Assembly (NCBI GenBank): GCA_025359185.1
Contig: JANYHF010000022.1
Span: forward strand, 1 to 55,722
Direction: 5' to 3'
Length of the DNA: 55,722 nucleotides
Origin: Hyphomicrobiaceae bacterium
GTDB lineage: Bacteria > Pseudomonadota > Alphaproteobacteria > Rhizobiales > Hyphomicrobiaceae
Part shown: positions 17,832 through 26,630 of the stretch, piece by piece
How the letters are laid out: each line of letters opens with the position of its first letter
How positions within the stretch are numbered: the first letter of the stretch is position 1
Program-made: the position numbers and the translations under genes
The notes under the pieces: generated by a model
What the model was told of the DNA's origin: nothing
Databases searched by the model: none
What the model saw: only the letters and a program-made list of their open reading frames with translations

Positions 17832-19982
17832 ATGTCGAATCAACAGGAAATCGCCTCTATGCGTCTCTTCAGCATCGCGCTCGCCGTGTTCGGCCTCGTG
17901 GCGCTCTACACCGGCGTCTCGCGGGGCGACGCCATGACGCTTGGTTTTGGCGGCGCGTCGCTGCTCGCCGCCGCTCTGATTTTTTCGCCCCTGCAGAGTT
18001 CGAGCTTCTTCGACATTCTGAACGGGCTGTTCGTGGTGGAGACGATAACGTTCGGCCTGATCAACCTCGCTGACCTCGGCGGGTTCTGGCCCGAAGTGTT
18101 CGCCGATTACGTGCCGCCGCGCTACCTGCCATTGGCGACCGCGCTGTTCATCCCGGTCCTCTACGCGATTTCGCAGTTCCCGTTTGTGCGCCGGATGATG
18201 AAGATCGCCGATCCGTTCTTCGACGCATCGACGCCGGCCGCCTTCCACATCCGCCCATTCGCGCCGTTCACGATGACGATGGGTAATTACGCGCGCCTGT
18301 GTGTCGTGTTGCTCGTAATCATCAACCAGGGCCAAGTGGCGATCAGCGTCTGGAACAATTTCTTCTCGAACCAATTCGGCAACGCCATCCAGGTACCGGA
18401 CGAGGAGCACCGCGTCGCGTTTTGGCATCTGCTGCTCACAGTGTTCCCGCTCATCGCCGGCTCGGCCATACTCTCGAACTTGATCGAATATGCGATCGCC
18501 TCGAACTTCACTCTGCAATGGCGGCGTTGGATGACGGCCTCCTATACCGCGCGCTGGCTTACGAATTCGATGCACTACCGGATGGCGCTCGCGGGAAGCA
18601 CCGCCGACAACCCCGATCAGCGCATTTCGCAGGACGTGGGCGCCTTCATCAACGGCACCGGCCTCGGATCGTTGCCCGGTGGAACCGGCAGCGTCGGCTT
18701 CTACAACTACACGCTATCGGCGATCCAGACCGCGACCAACCTGGTCTCGTTCTCGATCATCTTGTGGACCATTTCCCGTACCATGAACATGACGCTCGGC
18801 GGCGTCGCAGTGCCGGGCCTGCTGTTCTGGGTGGCGATTGCTTATGCACTTCTTGCGACCGGCTTGATCCACCTGATCGGCCGCCAGCTTGCGGGGCTTT
18901 TGTTCCGGCAGCAGACGGTGGAAGCGAATTTCCGCTTCGATCTCGCGCGCGCGCGCGAATTCGGCGAGCAAATCGCCCTGCTTCGCGGCGAGCCACAGGA
19001 GATCAAGCGGGCCGGCTCCGTATTCCAGACCGTCTTCATGACGTTGAAACGCATCATCCTGATCAGGCTCCGGCTGATCGCGTTCAATTCGCTTTACGGC
19101 CAAATTTCCGGCCTGATCCCTTATTTCGTGATCGCGCCGTTCTACTACGCCAAGCAGGTGACGTTCGGCGTGTTCAACCAAGCAGCCGACGCGTTCGGCA
19201 GCGTCAACGGTGCTATGAACTTCTTCGTCAACAACTACATCGGCTTCGCCGATTTCCGCTCCACCGTCGACCGCCTGACCTCGTTCGATGAGGCGTTCGC
19301 CCGCGTCGATGCGGATCGCGCGTCGGACAAGGGCGTACACGTTACGATGGGTGCCGATGCGACGCTATCGATGCCGGGCCTCGCGTTGAAACTGCCGAAC
19401 GGACAAAATCTGCTGGGTGCCGACGGCCTGGTGCTGGTGCCGCAAGAGTCGACGGTGGTGGTTGGCCTCTCTGGCTCGGGCAAGTCGACGTTGTTCCGCG
19501 CCATCGCCGGGCTGTGGCCCTATGGATCGGGTGAGATCAAGCAGCCGGACCACGCCTCGCTGATGCTGCTGCCGCAACGCCCTTATCTGCCGATGGGCTC
19601 ATTGCGCGATGCGGTCGCCTATCCGCGCGCCGGCGGCGACATCGACGACGCAATCCTTCGCGATGCGCTGACGACCGTCGGCCTACCGGCCTTCGCGTCG
19701 CGGCTCGACGAATCCGACAACTGGCAGATGCGCCTCTCGGGCGGCGAGCAGCAGCGCATCGGCGTCGCAAGAGCGCTGATCGCCAAGCCGGACTGGCTGT
19801 TTCTGGATGAATCCACCGCCTCGCTGGACGAACAAAGCGAAGCCGGCCTCTACGGGGCCCTCGCCAAGGCGCTACCCGGCACGACGCTCGTCTCCATCGG
19901 CCACCGCTCGACCCTCGCCGCCTTCCACAAGCGCCGGATCGAAGTGAAGAAGGGCGCGGACGGCGTGGCCGTGGTGTCGTAA
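17832..19982 (+). CDS. ABC transporter, fused permease and ATPase, SbmA/BacA-like N-domain (YddA type)
   Basis: 716-residue inner-membrane half-transporter. An N-terminal SbmA/BacA-like membrane domain with about seven spans (to about residue 480) is followed by an ATPase domain: Walker A GLSGSGKST (about 545-553), signature LSGGEQQR, Walker B DWLFLDEST and a switch His in SIGHRS. Homologues move peptides or help maintain the envelope or vitamin uptake; the cargo here is unknown. A hydrophilic loop before the ATPase holds VGFYNYTLSAIQTATNLVSF-type helices. The start at 17832 (MSNQQEIASM) is chosen over an in-frame ATG at 17781. Confidence 0.9.
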   Translation: MSNQQEIASMRLFSIALAVFGLVALYTGVSRGDAMTLGFGGASLLAAALIFSPLQSSSFFDILNGLFVVETITFGLINLADLGGFWPEVFADYVPPRYLPLATALFIPVLYAISQFPFVRRMMKIADPFFDASTPAAFHIRPFAPFTMTMGNYARLCVVLLVIINQGQVAISVWNNFFSNQFGNAIQVPDEEHRVAFWHLLLTVFPLIAGSAILSNLIEYAIASNFTLQWRRWMTASYTARWLTNSMHYRMALAGSTADNPDQRISQDVGAFINGTGLGSLPGGTGSVGFYNYTLSAIQTATNLVSFSIILWTISRTMNMTLGGVAVPGLLFWVAIAYALLATGLIHLIGRQLAGLLFRQQTVEANFRFDLARAREFGEQIALLRGEPQEIKRAGSVFQTVFMTLKRIILIRLRLIAFNSLYGQISGLIPYFVIAPFYYAKQVTFGVFNQAADAFGSVNGAMNFFVNNYIGFADFRSTVDRLTSFDEAFARVDADRASDKGVHVTMGADATLSMPGLALKLPNGQNLLGADGLVLVPQESTVVVGLSGSGKSTLFRAIAGLWPYGSGEIKQPDHASLMLLPQRPYLPMGSLRDAVAYPRAGGDIDDAILRDALTTVGLPAFASRLDESDNWQMRLSGGEQQRIGVARALIAKPDWLFLDESTASLDEQSEAGLYGALAKALPGTTLVSIGHRSTLAAFHKRRIEVKKGADGVAVVS

Positions 19983-20019
19983 GCGTCGCCGCTCCCTAGT
20001 ACCCATGCAAGACAGAGCA

Positions 20020-20460
20020 TCAACTGACAGAGTGCTCAACAAACTGGGCGAGTTGCTTTAGCGAATCCTGCCAGCCTAACATGCACATCTCTTGCGGGAT
20101 CACATCAGGAATGCCCTCCTGGGTAATGTGCAAATCCGTGCCGCACATCACCTTCTTGAGCACCACCGTCACCTTCAATTCGCCCGACAAATTGGGATCA
20201 TCAAACTTGTCGGTGTAAACCAGCCTCTGATCTTTCACCATTTCAACATAGGTGCCGCTGAAGGATTGGCCATTGCCCGTGTCGAGTTCCGTGAAGGACA
20301 TCTTGAATGTGCCACCCACTTTGGCATCCATGTGATGCACCGTGCAGGTGTATCCGGCTGGCGGAAGCCACTTGGCGGAAGCGGCCGCATCAAGAAAAGA
20401 TTTATAAACGCGCGAAGGCGGAGCTTTCAGGACGCGGTGAAAATTCAATGTATAGGGCAT
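20020..20460 (-). CDS. SRPBCC/AHSA1 domain protein
   Basis: 146-residue START-like ligand-binding fold: N-terminal strand LNFHRVLKAPPSRVYKSFLDAA, middle GGTFKMSFTELDTG and C-terminal helix QEMCMLGWQDSLKQLAQFVE, all typical of the AHSA1 (activator of Hsp90 ATPase-like) group. Longer in-frame starts run into the upstream VOC gene; the ATG at 20460 fits the family. It follows the VOC gene by 10 bases, a common pairing. The ligand is unknown. Confidence 0.85.
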   Translation of the reverse strand: MPYTLNFHRVLKAPPSRVYKSFLDAAASAKWLPPAGYTCTVHHMDAKVGGTFKMSFTELDTGNGQSFSGTYVEMVKDQRLVYTDKFDDPNLSGELKVTVVLKKVMCGTDLHITQEGIPDVIPQEMCMLGWQDSLKQLAQFVEHSVS

Positions 20461-20470
20461 GTGCGCCGCC

Positions 20471-21229
20471 TTATTTCGTATCTGACAGAAGATGAAAAAA
20501 TGCGCCTTGCTGATCTTGGCCCGCAACAATCCATTGGTCGCCCGGCACCTGGTGCGGCCCCATAACAATCTTGCCACCTGCCTTGGAGATGCGCGCGGCA
20601 GCAGCATCTATGCCGGCCACAATAAAATAGTAATTCCACACTGGCATGGGCGTCATATCCATCTTCTTCATCATTCCGCCTACATCCTTACCGTCAATTT
20701 GGAACAGGATGTAATTGCCCATCGGCCCCATGTCGTGAGTTGCACCCTTCGTCCAACCAAACATCTGGGAATAGAAATCCCATGCGACGTTGAGATCGCC
20801 AGCGTGGAGTTCGTTCCAACCGACCGTGCCCACCGCACCAAACTTCGGCATGGGCCGCTCCTCCGATGAAAAAGGTTGCATCATCATGAAGCCAGCACCT
20901 GTTGGATCGCCGATCATCGCCATGCGCCCCACATCTGAAACATCCCAAGCCGCTCTGTGAATCTTGCCGCCCAGCTTGATGGCCTCTTTGCAGGCGGCAT
21001 CAACATCCGGCGTGTAAACATAGCTCGTCCACACGGGTGGAATATTTTTCATATCGGGCGGTGTTTCCCTAATGCCGCCCATGCCTGCACCGTCAACATG
21101 GGTGGTGGTATAACCGGGCATCTGATTGGCGAACGTCCAACCCACCACAGCGCCATAGAATTTCTTCGCTGCCTCGACATCACTCGTCATCAAGTCATGC
21201 CAGATAAAGGGATTTTGGATCTTGCTCAT
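20471..21229 (-). CDS. VOC family protein (two glyoxalase-like domains)
   Basis: 252 residues in two vicinal-oxygen-chelate repeats, each opening with a similar pattern (FIWHDLMTSDVEAAKKFYGAVVGW and VGWNELHAGDLNVAWDFYSQMFGW). It may be a metal-dependent glyoxalase, dioxygenase-like or resistance protein; no specific substrate motif is evident. First gene of a two-gene minus-strand unit with the SRPBCC protein. Confidence 0.87.
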   Translation of the reverse strand: MSKIQNPFIWHDLMTSDVEAAKKFYGAVVGWTFANQMPGYTTTHVDGAGMGGIRETPPDMKNIPPVWTSYVYTPDVDAACKEAIKLGGKIHRAAWDVSDVGRMAMIGDPTGAGFMMMQPFSSEERPMPKFGAVGTVGWNELHAGDLNVAWDFYSQMFGWTKGATHDMGPMGNYILFQIDGKDVGGMMKKMDMTPMPVWNYYFIVAGIDAAAARISKAGGKIVMGPHQVPGDQWIVAGQDQQGAFFHLLSDTK

Positions 21230-21269
21230 GTTTCTCTCCTGATCTTCTAATCCGTCAAAAGGGCGCGCA

Positions 21270-21440
21270 CTAGGCTGGCAATTCCATCAGTTGATTATGC
21301 CAACGCTGCATATTTGGAAAGTCGGCCAGCGGAATAGCGCCTGCACCGCGACAGGCAAGAACGTAGTCGCCCTGATATCTGCATCAGAAACGCACTCATC
21401 AACTAACCAGTTCCGTCCTGCGAAATAACAAATTTGGCGG
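21270..21440 (-). pseudogene. Remnant of a glutathione S-transferase C-terminus
   Basis: On the minus strand, one frame reads AGRNWLVDECVSDADIRATTF followed by ALFR. A frame one base away then reads LADFPNMQRWHNQLMELPA and a stop (21270-21272). Together they form the C-terminal helical part of a GST (the VSDADI and FPNMQRWHNQL motifs) interrupted by a single-base frameshift. No N-terminal thioredoxin-like domain is present upstream. Apart from this remnant, the stretch 21230-21602 shows no intact gene; its right part should hold the LysR promoter. Confidence 0.6.
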
Positions 21441-21602
21441 AACCAGCACAAGCATCTGCCGCCAAAGGCCTGGATGCTGAAACAGCAGCGCCGCAACCGG
21501 ACGCCAGCCGCGCTATGACCAACACATTGGACGATCTGATAAGCTCGGGCTGCGCCAAGCTGGTGGTTCCCCGCGACGCTGCAATCCCCTATCCTCCCGT
21601 CC

Positions 21603-22490
21603 ATGGATATCCGCCAGCTCCAATACCTCGCCGCGCTTGCCCGCGAAAAGCATTTCACGCGGGCCGCAGAGGCGTGCAATGTCACGCAACCGACCCTCTC
21701 CTCACGCATCCGCCAGCTGGAGGACGAACTCGGCGTGCCCATCGTCGAGCGCGGGCAGCGCTATTTGGGGCTCACCCGCGAGGGCGAAACGGTGCTGAAA
21801 TGGGCGCACGCCATCCTCGATGATTGCAGCGCCTTGCAGCAGGAACTCGCCCAAATGCGTACCGGGCTTGGCGGGCGGCTGACGCTGGGCGTGATTCCGA
21901 CGGCGCTGCTGTTCACGCCGCGCATAACGGCGGTGATGACCAAGCTGCATCCCAATGTGGCGTTCAAGATTCTCTCGCTGTCGTCGATCGAAATCCTCGA
22001 ACGACTAAAGGACCACGCCATCGATGTCGGCATCAGTTATCTCGATAACGAGCCCGTCGATTTCCATACGACGCAGCCGCTCTACCGGGAGCGCTATTGC
22101 CTGATCTTGCGGTCCAGCCATTCCCTCGCGACGCGCAAAAGCATTGCCTGGGCCGAAGCTGCCGCCGGGCCGCTGTGCCTGCTCAATGCCGAGATGCAGA
22201 ACCGCCGCATCATCGATCGCGCCTTCCGCGATGTGGGTGCAACGCCCAATTGCAAGGTGGAGACGACGTCGCTGTCCAACATCCTCGCCCATGTGTTGGG
22301 CTCGGGCCTCACCGGCATCGTGCCGGAGAATTTCCTTGCCGGCATCGGTCCTGTGGAAGGCATCGCCGCTGTGCCCCTGACCGATCCCGACGTGCAGCAC
22401 GAGATCGGCCTGATCGCCCTCGACCGCGACCCGATGCCCCCCGCCATCGCCGCTCTCTTCCAGGCTTGCAAGGGGCTCGGGATCAGTTGA
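21603..22490 (+). CDS. LysR family transcriptional regulator
   Basis: 295 residues. The N-terminal winged helix (MDIRQLQYLAALAREKHFTRAAEACNVTQPTLS, residues 1-33) is followed by the linker helix and the two-lobe effector domain (DVGISYLDNEP, SGLTGIVPENFLA). The protein resembles LysR regulators often linked to formate dehydrogenase or cyanate genes, but no such target is beside it. The gene opposite is only a GST remnant, so its original divergent partner may have been lost. Autoregulation from the 21440-21602 stretch is plausible. Confidence 0.88.
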   Translation: MDIRQLQYLAALAREKHFTRAAEACNVTQPTLSSRIRQLEDELGVPIVERGQRYLGLTREGETVLKWAHAILDDCSALQQELAQMRTGLGGRLTLGVIPTALLFTPRITAVMTKLHPNVAFKILSLSSIEILERLKDHAIDVGISYLDNEPVDFHTTQPLYRERYCLILRSSHSLATRKSIAWAEAAAGPLCLLNAEMQNRRIIDRAFRDVGATPNCKVETTSLSNILAHVLGSGLTGIVPENFLAGIGPVEGIAAVPLTDPDVQHEIGLIALDRDPMPPAIAALFQACKGLGIS

Positions 22491-22546
22491 CCGCACACCA
22501 TTTTTCCCCGGCGACAGCACCCAGCGGATCAGTTATACCGCGCCCC

Positions 22547-23695
22547 ATGCATGTCATCACCACGACGGACGAGCTTGCTGCTATCTGCGGCCGGCTCGCC
22601 AGGGCGCCCTATGTGGCCGTCGATACCGAATTTGTCCGCGAGACCACGTTCTGGCCGGATCTGTGCCTCATCCAGATCGCTGGCGGGGAAGACGAAGCGC
22701 TCGTCGATCCACTGGCGCCGGGATTGGACCTCGCGCCGTTCTATGCCCTGATGGCCAATGAGGCCGTGATCAAAGTGTTCCACGCCGCGCGGCAGGACCT
22801 GGAAATCATTTTCCTCAAGTCGCGCATCATCCCGCATCCGATCTTCGATACGCAGGTCGCGGCAATGGTCTGCGGCTTTGGCGATTCAATCAGCTTCTCC
22901 AATCTGGTCAAGAACATCGTCGGCGCCGACATCGACAAAAGCTCGCAGTTCACCGACTGGCGGCGGCGGCCGTTATCGCCCAAGCAGCTGACTTATGCGC
23001 TGTCAGACGTCACGCAGCTGCGCCCCGTGTTCGAGTTCCTGGCCGCCAAGCTGGCATCGACCGGCCGGGCGCATTGGCTGGAGCAGGAAATGTCGTTTCT
23101 GACCGATCCGCTGACCTATGATCAGCGGCCAGAGATTGCCTGGCAGCGGCTGAAGTTGCGGGTGAAGTCACGTAAGGCTTTGGGTGTGCTGGTTGAGGTT
23201 GCGGCTTGGCGCGAGCGCACGGCTCAGAGCCAGAACGTGCCGCGCGGCCGTGTGCTGAAAGACGAGGCGATCTACGACATCGCCAACCAGATGCCGACGA
23301 CGACTGAGCAGCTAGGTGAACTGCGGACCATCCACGACGGGTTCCCCCGGTCGGCGCGAGGGCAGGAGCTGATCACTGCGGTGAAGGCGGGTCTGGCGCG
23401 CGATCCTTCGAGTTTGCCTCCGCTGGAGCGCGGGACGGCTTCGCCGGCCGAGGCGCAGGCGGTGCTTGAGCTGTTGAAGGTGCTGCTGAAGGCCTCGGCC
23501 GCCGAGCATGGTGTCGCCCCCAAAATGATTGCGACGACGGACGATTTGGAACGCCTAGCCGTCGAAGACGAACCCGATGTGCTCGCTCTTACCGGTTGGC
23601 GCCGCGAATTGTTCGGCAAGCGGGCGCTGGATCTAAAGAACGGCAAACTGGCGCTGAAAGTGCACAAAGGCGCGATTACGGCGGTGGAGGTTTAG
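22547..23695 (+). CDS. rnd: Ribonuclease D
   Basis: 3'-5' exoribonuclease for tRNA and stable RNA maturation, 382 residues. DEDD motifs are DTEFVRE (Exo I), HAARQDLE (Exo II) and the YALSDVTQLRPV stretch (Exo III), where the usual Tyr is replaced in context by the Asp-Val-x-x-Leu form common in alphaproteobacterial RNase D. A C-terminal HRDC domain follows (LGVLVEVAAWRER, VLKDEAIYDIA). The start ATGCATGTC at 22547 lies 56 bases after the LysR stop; in-frame codons upstream overlap the LysR gene in another frame. Confidence 0.93.
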   Translation: MHVITTTDELAAICGRLARAPYVAVDTEFVRETTFWPDLCLIQIAGGEDEALVDPLAPGLDLAPFYALMANEAVIKVFHAARQDLEIIFLKSRIIPHPIFDTQVAAMVCGFGDSISFSNLVKNIVGADIDKSSQFTDWRRRPLSPKQLTYALSDVTQLRPVFEFLAAKLASTGRAHWLEQEMSFLTDPLTYDQRPEIAWQRLKLRVKSRKALGVLVEVAAWRERTAQSQNVPRGRVLKDEAIYDIANQMPTTTEQLGELRTIHDGFPRSARGQELITAVKAGLARDPSSLPPLERGTASPAEAQAVLELLKVLLKASAAEHGVAPKMIATTDDLERLAVEDEPDVLALTGWRRELFGKRALDLKNGKLALKVHKGAITAVEV

Positions 23696-23724
23696 AAAGT
23701 GATTGTAGAGCCGATGTTTTCCCG

Positions 23725-23840
23725 CCCCACCCTGTCCTTCCCCCCTCAAGGGAGAGGGGACTTTAGTGCCTATGGTCAGTCATTATTCCACAATGGCTTA
23801 GGTTCCAGCGTCCCCTCCCCCATTGAGGGGGAGGGTGGGG
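23725..23840. repeat. Inverted repeat of pyrimidine/purine-rich arms
   Basis: Left arm (about 23725-23761, ccccaccctgtcc...gagagggga) and right arm (about 23810-23840, gtcccctccccc...gagggtgggg) are near-inverse copies separated by about 50 bases. Each arm is itself partly self-complementary. The layout resembles a REP/MITE element in the gap between rnd and tlyA; a GTG within the right edge (23842) is an alternative tlyA start. Confidence 0.55.
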
Positions 23841-23868
23841 GGTGAGCGCTGGCAGCGAGCCCGTGGCC

Positions 23869-24618
23869 ATGTCCATTTCATCCCGCCATCGCTTGGACTT
23901 ACTCCTTACCGCCCGTGGTCTGGCGCGCTCGCGTTCGGAGGCGCGGGATTTGATCTTGCGCGGAGCGGTGACGGCAGGTGGCCGGATCGCGACCAAACCC
24001 GGCGAGCTGCATACTGACGATGCGGTCATGCACGTCGCAACCGGCGCTGGCGGCCACGTCTCGCGGGCAGCGGAAAAACTGATTGGCGCGCTCGATGCGT
24101 TTGCTCTGTCTCCAGAGGGCCGCGTCGCCCTCGACATCGGCTCATCGACGGGCGGTTTCACGCAAGTTCTCGTGCAGCGTGGCGCCACGCGGGTCTACGC
24201 GGTGGACGTTGGCCATGGCCAACTGGAGGCTAGCCTGCTTGCCGACACTCGCGTTGTTTCGCTGGAAGGGCAGGACGCGCGCACGCTCACTCGCGCGCAA
24301 GTCCCCGAATCGCCAAGCGTGCTGGTCGCCGATGTGAGCTTCATATCGTTGCGTCTGGCCTTGCAGACACCCATGCAACTCCTGGCGCCGTCAGCGTGGC
24401 TGATGGCATTGGTCAAACCGCAATTCGAACTCGGGCCCGACGCCGTCGACAAGCGCGGCGTGGTGCGTGACGCGGCTTTGGCGTTGTCGGCGGTGACAAG
24501 GATCAGCGATTGGCTATCGGTGCAGCCGGGATGGCGCGTGATGGGATCAATGCCATCGCCATTGCCCGGCCGCGACGGTAATCAGGAATTTCTCACTGCC
24601 GCGCAAAGGGGGCATTGA
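23869..24618 (+). CDS. tlyA: TlyA family rRNA (cytidine-2'-O)-methyltransferase/hemolysin
   Basis: 249 residues: an N-terminal S4 RNA-binding domain (RLDLLLTARGLARSRSEARDLI) and an FtsJ-like methyltransferase fold with SAM-binding ALDIGSSTGGFTQVL and catalytic-region VKPQFE. Family members 2'-O-methylate cytidines in 16S and/or 23S rRNA. The ATG at 23869 is used; a GTG at 23842 lies at the repeat edge. The stop precedes the next gene by 2 bases. Confidence 0.9.
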   Translation: MSISSRHRLDLLLTARGLARSRSEARDLILRGAVTAGGRIATKPGELHTDDAVMHVATGAGGHVSRAAEKLIGALDAFALSPEGRVALDIGSSTGGFTQVLVQRGATRVYAVDVGHGQLEASLLADTRVVSLEGQDARTLTRAQVPESPSVLVADVSFISLRLALQTPMQLLAPSAWLMALVKPQFELGPDAVDKRGVVRDAALALSAVTRISDWLSVQPGWRVMGSMPSPLPGRDGNQEFLTAAQRGH

Positions 24619-24620
24619 AT

Positions 24621-25529
24621 ATGCGCTACGGTTTCATCGGTTTGGGTAATCTGGGCTTGCATTTGGCCATGAGTCTGGCGCGCGGGGGTTTTGCGCTGAC
24701 CATCAACGATCTTGACCGCAAGGCCGCTGAGCCGTTGATCGCGGCGGGTGCAGACTGGGCCGGCACCCCAAAGGTTGTGGCCGAGGCCAGCGATGCCGTC
24801 ATCACCTGCCTGCCCTCGCCAAAGGTGTCCGAACATGTGTTGACTGGACCCTCCGGCATTCTCGCAGGCCTGAAACCGGGCGGTGCGTGGATTGAGATGA
24901 GCACGCTGGGGCGCGATGAAACGCTACGGCTGGCGGCCCTCGCCAAGGCGGTTGACGTCGAGACGCTGGAAGCGCCCGTCACTGGTGGCGTACATCTGGC
25001 CGCGCAGGGCAAGATCACGGTGCTGGCGGGCGGAGATAAGGCGCTGTTTGAGGCCCACCGTCCGGCGCTCCAAACCATGGGCGACAAGATTTTTCACATG
25101 GGGCCGCTGGGCGCTGCGGCGGTGATCAAGGTCATCACCAACATGCTGGCGTTTATTCATCTGCAGGCAGACGCCGAGGCGCTGATGCTGGCCAAACGTG
25201 CTGGGCTCGATTTGGGCCAAGCCTGGCACGCGATTACGGCCAGCTCGGGCACCAGCTTTGTGCACGAGACGGAAGGGCAGTTGATCCTCAATGGCAGCTA
25301 CGCCATCGGCTTTACGATGGATCTGACGCTGAAGGACATCGGCTTCGCTACGGCGTTTGGGCGCGAATTCGGCGTGCCATTGGAGCTTGCTTCGCTCACG
25401 GAGCAGATATTCGTGCGCGGCAAGGCGGCCTATGGCGGGGCCGCGCAGTCGACCCAAATCGCCAAGTTGCTGGAGGATGCACTGGGTACGGATTTGCGCG
25501 CGCCAGGCTTTCCGGCCAAGTTGGAGTGA
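24621..25529 (+). CDS. NAD(P)-dependent 3-hydroxyisobutyrate dehydrogenase-type oxidoreductase
   Basis: 302-residue beta-hydroxyacid dehydrogenase. The Rossmann motif FIGLGNLGLHLAMSL is at the N-terminus, the substrate-binding loop is EAPVTGGVHLAAQGKI, and the catalytic Lys lies in GAAAVIKVITNML. Likely substrates are 3-hydroxyisobutyrate, glyoxylate/succinic semialdehyde or similar; specificity is not readable. Coupled to tlyA (2-base gap). A TTG two codons upstream overlaps the tlyA stop but the ATG is preferred. Confidence 0.87.
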   Translation: MRYGFIGLGNLGLHLAMSLARGGFALTINDLDRKAAEPLIAAGADWAGTPKVVAEASDAVITCLPSPKVSEHVLTGPSGILAGLKPGGAWIEMSTLGRDETLRLAALAKAVDVETLEAPVTGGVHLAAQGKITVLAGGDKALFEAHRPALQTMGDKIFHMGPLGAAAVIKVITNMLAFIHLQADAEALMLAKRAGLDLGQAWHAITASSGTSFVHETEGQLILNGSYAIGFTMDLTLKDIGFATAFGREFGVPLELASLTEQIFVRGKAAYGGAAQSTQIAKLLEDALGTDLRAPGFPAKLE

Positions 25530-25568
25530 CAGATTTTCGCAATGGCATTCGCAGGCACACGACGATTT

Positions 25569-26630
25569 TCAGGGCAGGGTCGCAACGATGTCGCTGCTGG
25601 TCACGACCGCGCCAGCACGCAGCACTTCAGCATGACCGGCATAGCGGCCGGCGGGCCACGGTCCGCTGCCACGTTTTCGCGCCACGCTGATAACCTTCAC
25701 GGCCTTGGCGTGGGTCATCGGTTCCGTGGTCTGGTCGATCGGCGCTCCGTTGGGCAGCGACACCTGCAAATGCACGCGGTCCCCCTTCAGCAGATGCATC
25801 ACGCGAGCATAGAAGGCCAGCACGGGCGATCGGCCCTGGAACGGCGCAACCTGACCATGGCCCTCTTCCAGCGCGTCTTCGCCAACCGGTTGATCCGTGA
25901 ACCCAGTCTCCAGCACTACGGTCGACGGCGGCCCGAGCGCAGCCATCACGTCAGCACGCCACAGCGGCTGGGCAGCACCCGGCTTGCCGTCCGCATGGCA
26001 GGCGGTTTTCAGCGCCGACCCAAGAAATGGATCGAACTTTTCGCCGTTGTGCCGCACCGACAGATGCACATGGGCAAATTGCGTTTCGCCCGATTGGCCG
26101 ACCTCGCCCAGCACGGCACCCGCCTCAACCTTGTCGCCCGTATGCACCCGGACGCTGCCCGCGTGCATATGGCAATACTGCGTCTGCCAGCCGTCCGCAT
26201 GGTCAATGACGACGCCGTTGCCACATTCCTTGCCTGCGATGGCCGCCCGGTCGGCGGGTGTACGCATCAGATGATCGGTCTCGCCGTCGCGGATACCCTT
26301 GACAATACCAGGCGCCGCCGCGAGCACCTTCACGCCCTTGGCCGACTCCACCGACAGCATACGAATGTCGGTGCCATCATGACCCGGATAAGTCGCACCG
26401 CCGCAGGCGTAATCGATGCCGTCGCCATCCAAAGTGCCGTCATCGGGATAATTCTGCACGAAGCAGGTTTTGCCGGGCACGCAATCGATGGGGAGCTGCA
26501 ACTCGATGCCGTAGGCGGGAGCGGCGCACATGAGGGTTGCCGCCAGCACCGCCGAAGTAGGCTTGTCACCAAGCCGCGCCCGTCTTAGCACTCTGCCCAG
26601 AACCCAACCCGCAGCACGGACCCGCATCAT
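25569..26630 (-). CDS. M23 family metallopeptidase (LytM-type)
   Basis: Exported zinc peptidase fold of about 353 residues. The signal-like segment [14 protein letters not shown] is followed by the zinc motifs HDGTD (HxxxD) and HVHL (HxH) near the middle, as in LytM/lysostaphin peptidases cleaving peptidoglycan cross-links. The C-terminal third is a beta-rich domain without a recognised name. The proposed start (ATG at 26630) overlaps the leuB ATG on the opposite strand, so the true start may be an internal codon such as a GTG before the signal segment. Convergent with the upstream dehydrogenase. Confidence 0.85.
   Translation of the reverse strand: MMRVRAAGWVLGRVLRRARLGDKPTSAVLAATLMCAAPAYGIELQLPIDCVPGKTCFVQNYPDDGTLDGDGIDYACGGATYPGHDGTDIRMLSVESAKGVKVLAAAPGIVKGIRDGETDHLMRTPADRAAIAGKECGNGVVIDHADGWQTQYCHMHAGSVRVHTGDKVEAGAVLGEVGQSGETQFAHVHLSVRHNGEKFDPFLGSALKTACHADGKPGAAQPLWRADVMAALGPPSTVVLETGFTDQPVGEDALEEGHGQVAPFQGRSPVLAFYARVMHLLKGDRVHLQVSLPNGAPIDQTTEPMTHAKAVKVISVARKRGSGPWPAGRYAGHAEVLRAGAVVTSSDIVATLP

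Noticed and set aside
18299-19291. 330-codon frame inside the ABC transporter gene
   Set aside because: It is an alternate frame of the well-supported exporter and has no coherent protein motif.
23842-23868. GTG start for tlyA inside the repeat
   Set aside because: The extra nine residues (MSAGSEPVA) come from the repeat edge and do not match the family; the ATG at 23869 fits.
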